Shown here in pieces: positions 63,902 to 64,000 of a stretch of DNA of 64,000 bases. A program made the translations under genes and the position numbers. The first letter of the stretch is position 1, and every line of letters starts with the position of its first letter. This DNA comes from Euglena gracilis (Eukaryota; Euglenida; Euglenophyceae; Euglenales), in contig CP154956.1 in assembly GCA_039621445.1 (NCBI GenBank), positions 31,192,667 to 31,256,666 of the forward strand. Direction: 5' to 3'. The notes below the pieces were generated by a model. That model saw only the letters and a list, made by a program, of their open reading frames with translations. It had not been told where the DNA came from and did no database searches.

Positions 63902-64000
63902 CTTAGACGGCCGAATTCGCACTTAAGGGTTTTTCCTTTAGAATTTGCGCATTTGCGCAAATGCGCAAATTTTACGAAATTCCTGGAGAACAGATTATGA
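63902..64000. mobile_element. Family F left end, cut by the window edge
   Basis: CTTAGACGGCCGAATTCGCA followed by ATTTGCGCATTTGCGCAAAT matches the left end at 15190-15310, with about 20 bp deleted near the end. The element continues beyond the window. Confidence 0.8.

Noticed and set aside
1-64000. tRNA, rRNA, riboswitch, operon or bacterial-type signals
   Set aside because: I searched by eye for conserved tRNA arms and rRNA cores and saw none; ribosome-binding sites and bacterial terminators do not apply to this genome type.

Overview
This looks like nuclear DNA of a eukaryotic protist, most likely a euglenozoan (euglenid or diplonemid). The reasons are split genes with short GC-rich exons, a mixture of ordinary GT-AG introns and introns with no GT-AG ends, and all recognisable genes on one strand. 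The taxonomic assignment is an inference, because no rRNA, spliced-leader or organelle sequence was seen. Most of the window is repeats: C-run/G-run palindromes, inverted-repeat elements, microsatellites and GGCCAAAA-type arrays.

Layout. All recognisable genes are on the minus strand. From right to left they are: (1) 63162-49685, a MORN-repeat protein, reconstructed as 17 exons that stay in frame to a stop (560 aa, about 18 MORN repeats). (2) About 48821-45575, coding-like exons of an unrecognised protein, possibly the 5' part of the next gene. (3) 44715-40370 (gene D) and 39700 to about 31060 (gene C), tandem paralogs encoding an unrecognised protein with a conserved core. (4) 6316 to about 430, a PQ-loop membrane protein of the SLC66A2/PQLC1 (yeast Any1) type. 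Between about 6.3 and 31 kb I find no gene I can defend. That stretch holds dispersed elements, simple repeats and a few weak ORFs.

The main observation is a class of intron that is also a transposon-like insertion. Each has terminal inverted repeats usually starting CAG and ending CTG, and is often flanked by an 8-bp direct duplication. Removing the last 3 bases of the upstream duplication, the element, and the first 5 bases of the downstream duplication restores the reading frame at most of the junctions I tested. The best test is internal. Paralogs C and D have such introns at different places, and each gene reads straight through where the other is interrupted. Elements range from 49 bp to several kb, some are nested in others, and related copies lie inside GT-AG introns and in gene-free DNA. 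One copy (23898-24285) has a matching empty site elsewhere in the window. From memory, the splice geometry matches the non-conventional introns described in euglenids (NNNCAG...CTGNNNNN). What this window adds is the direct link to duplication-flanked mobile elements and the paralog comparison.
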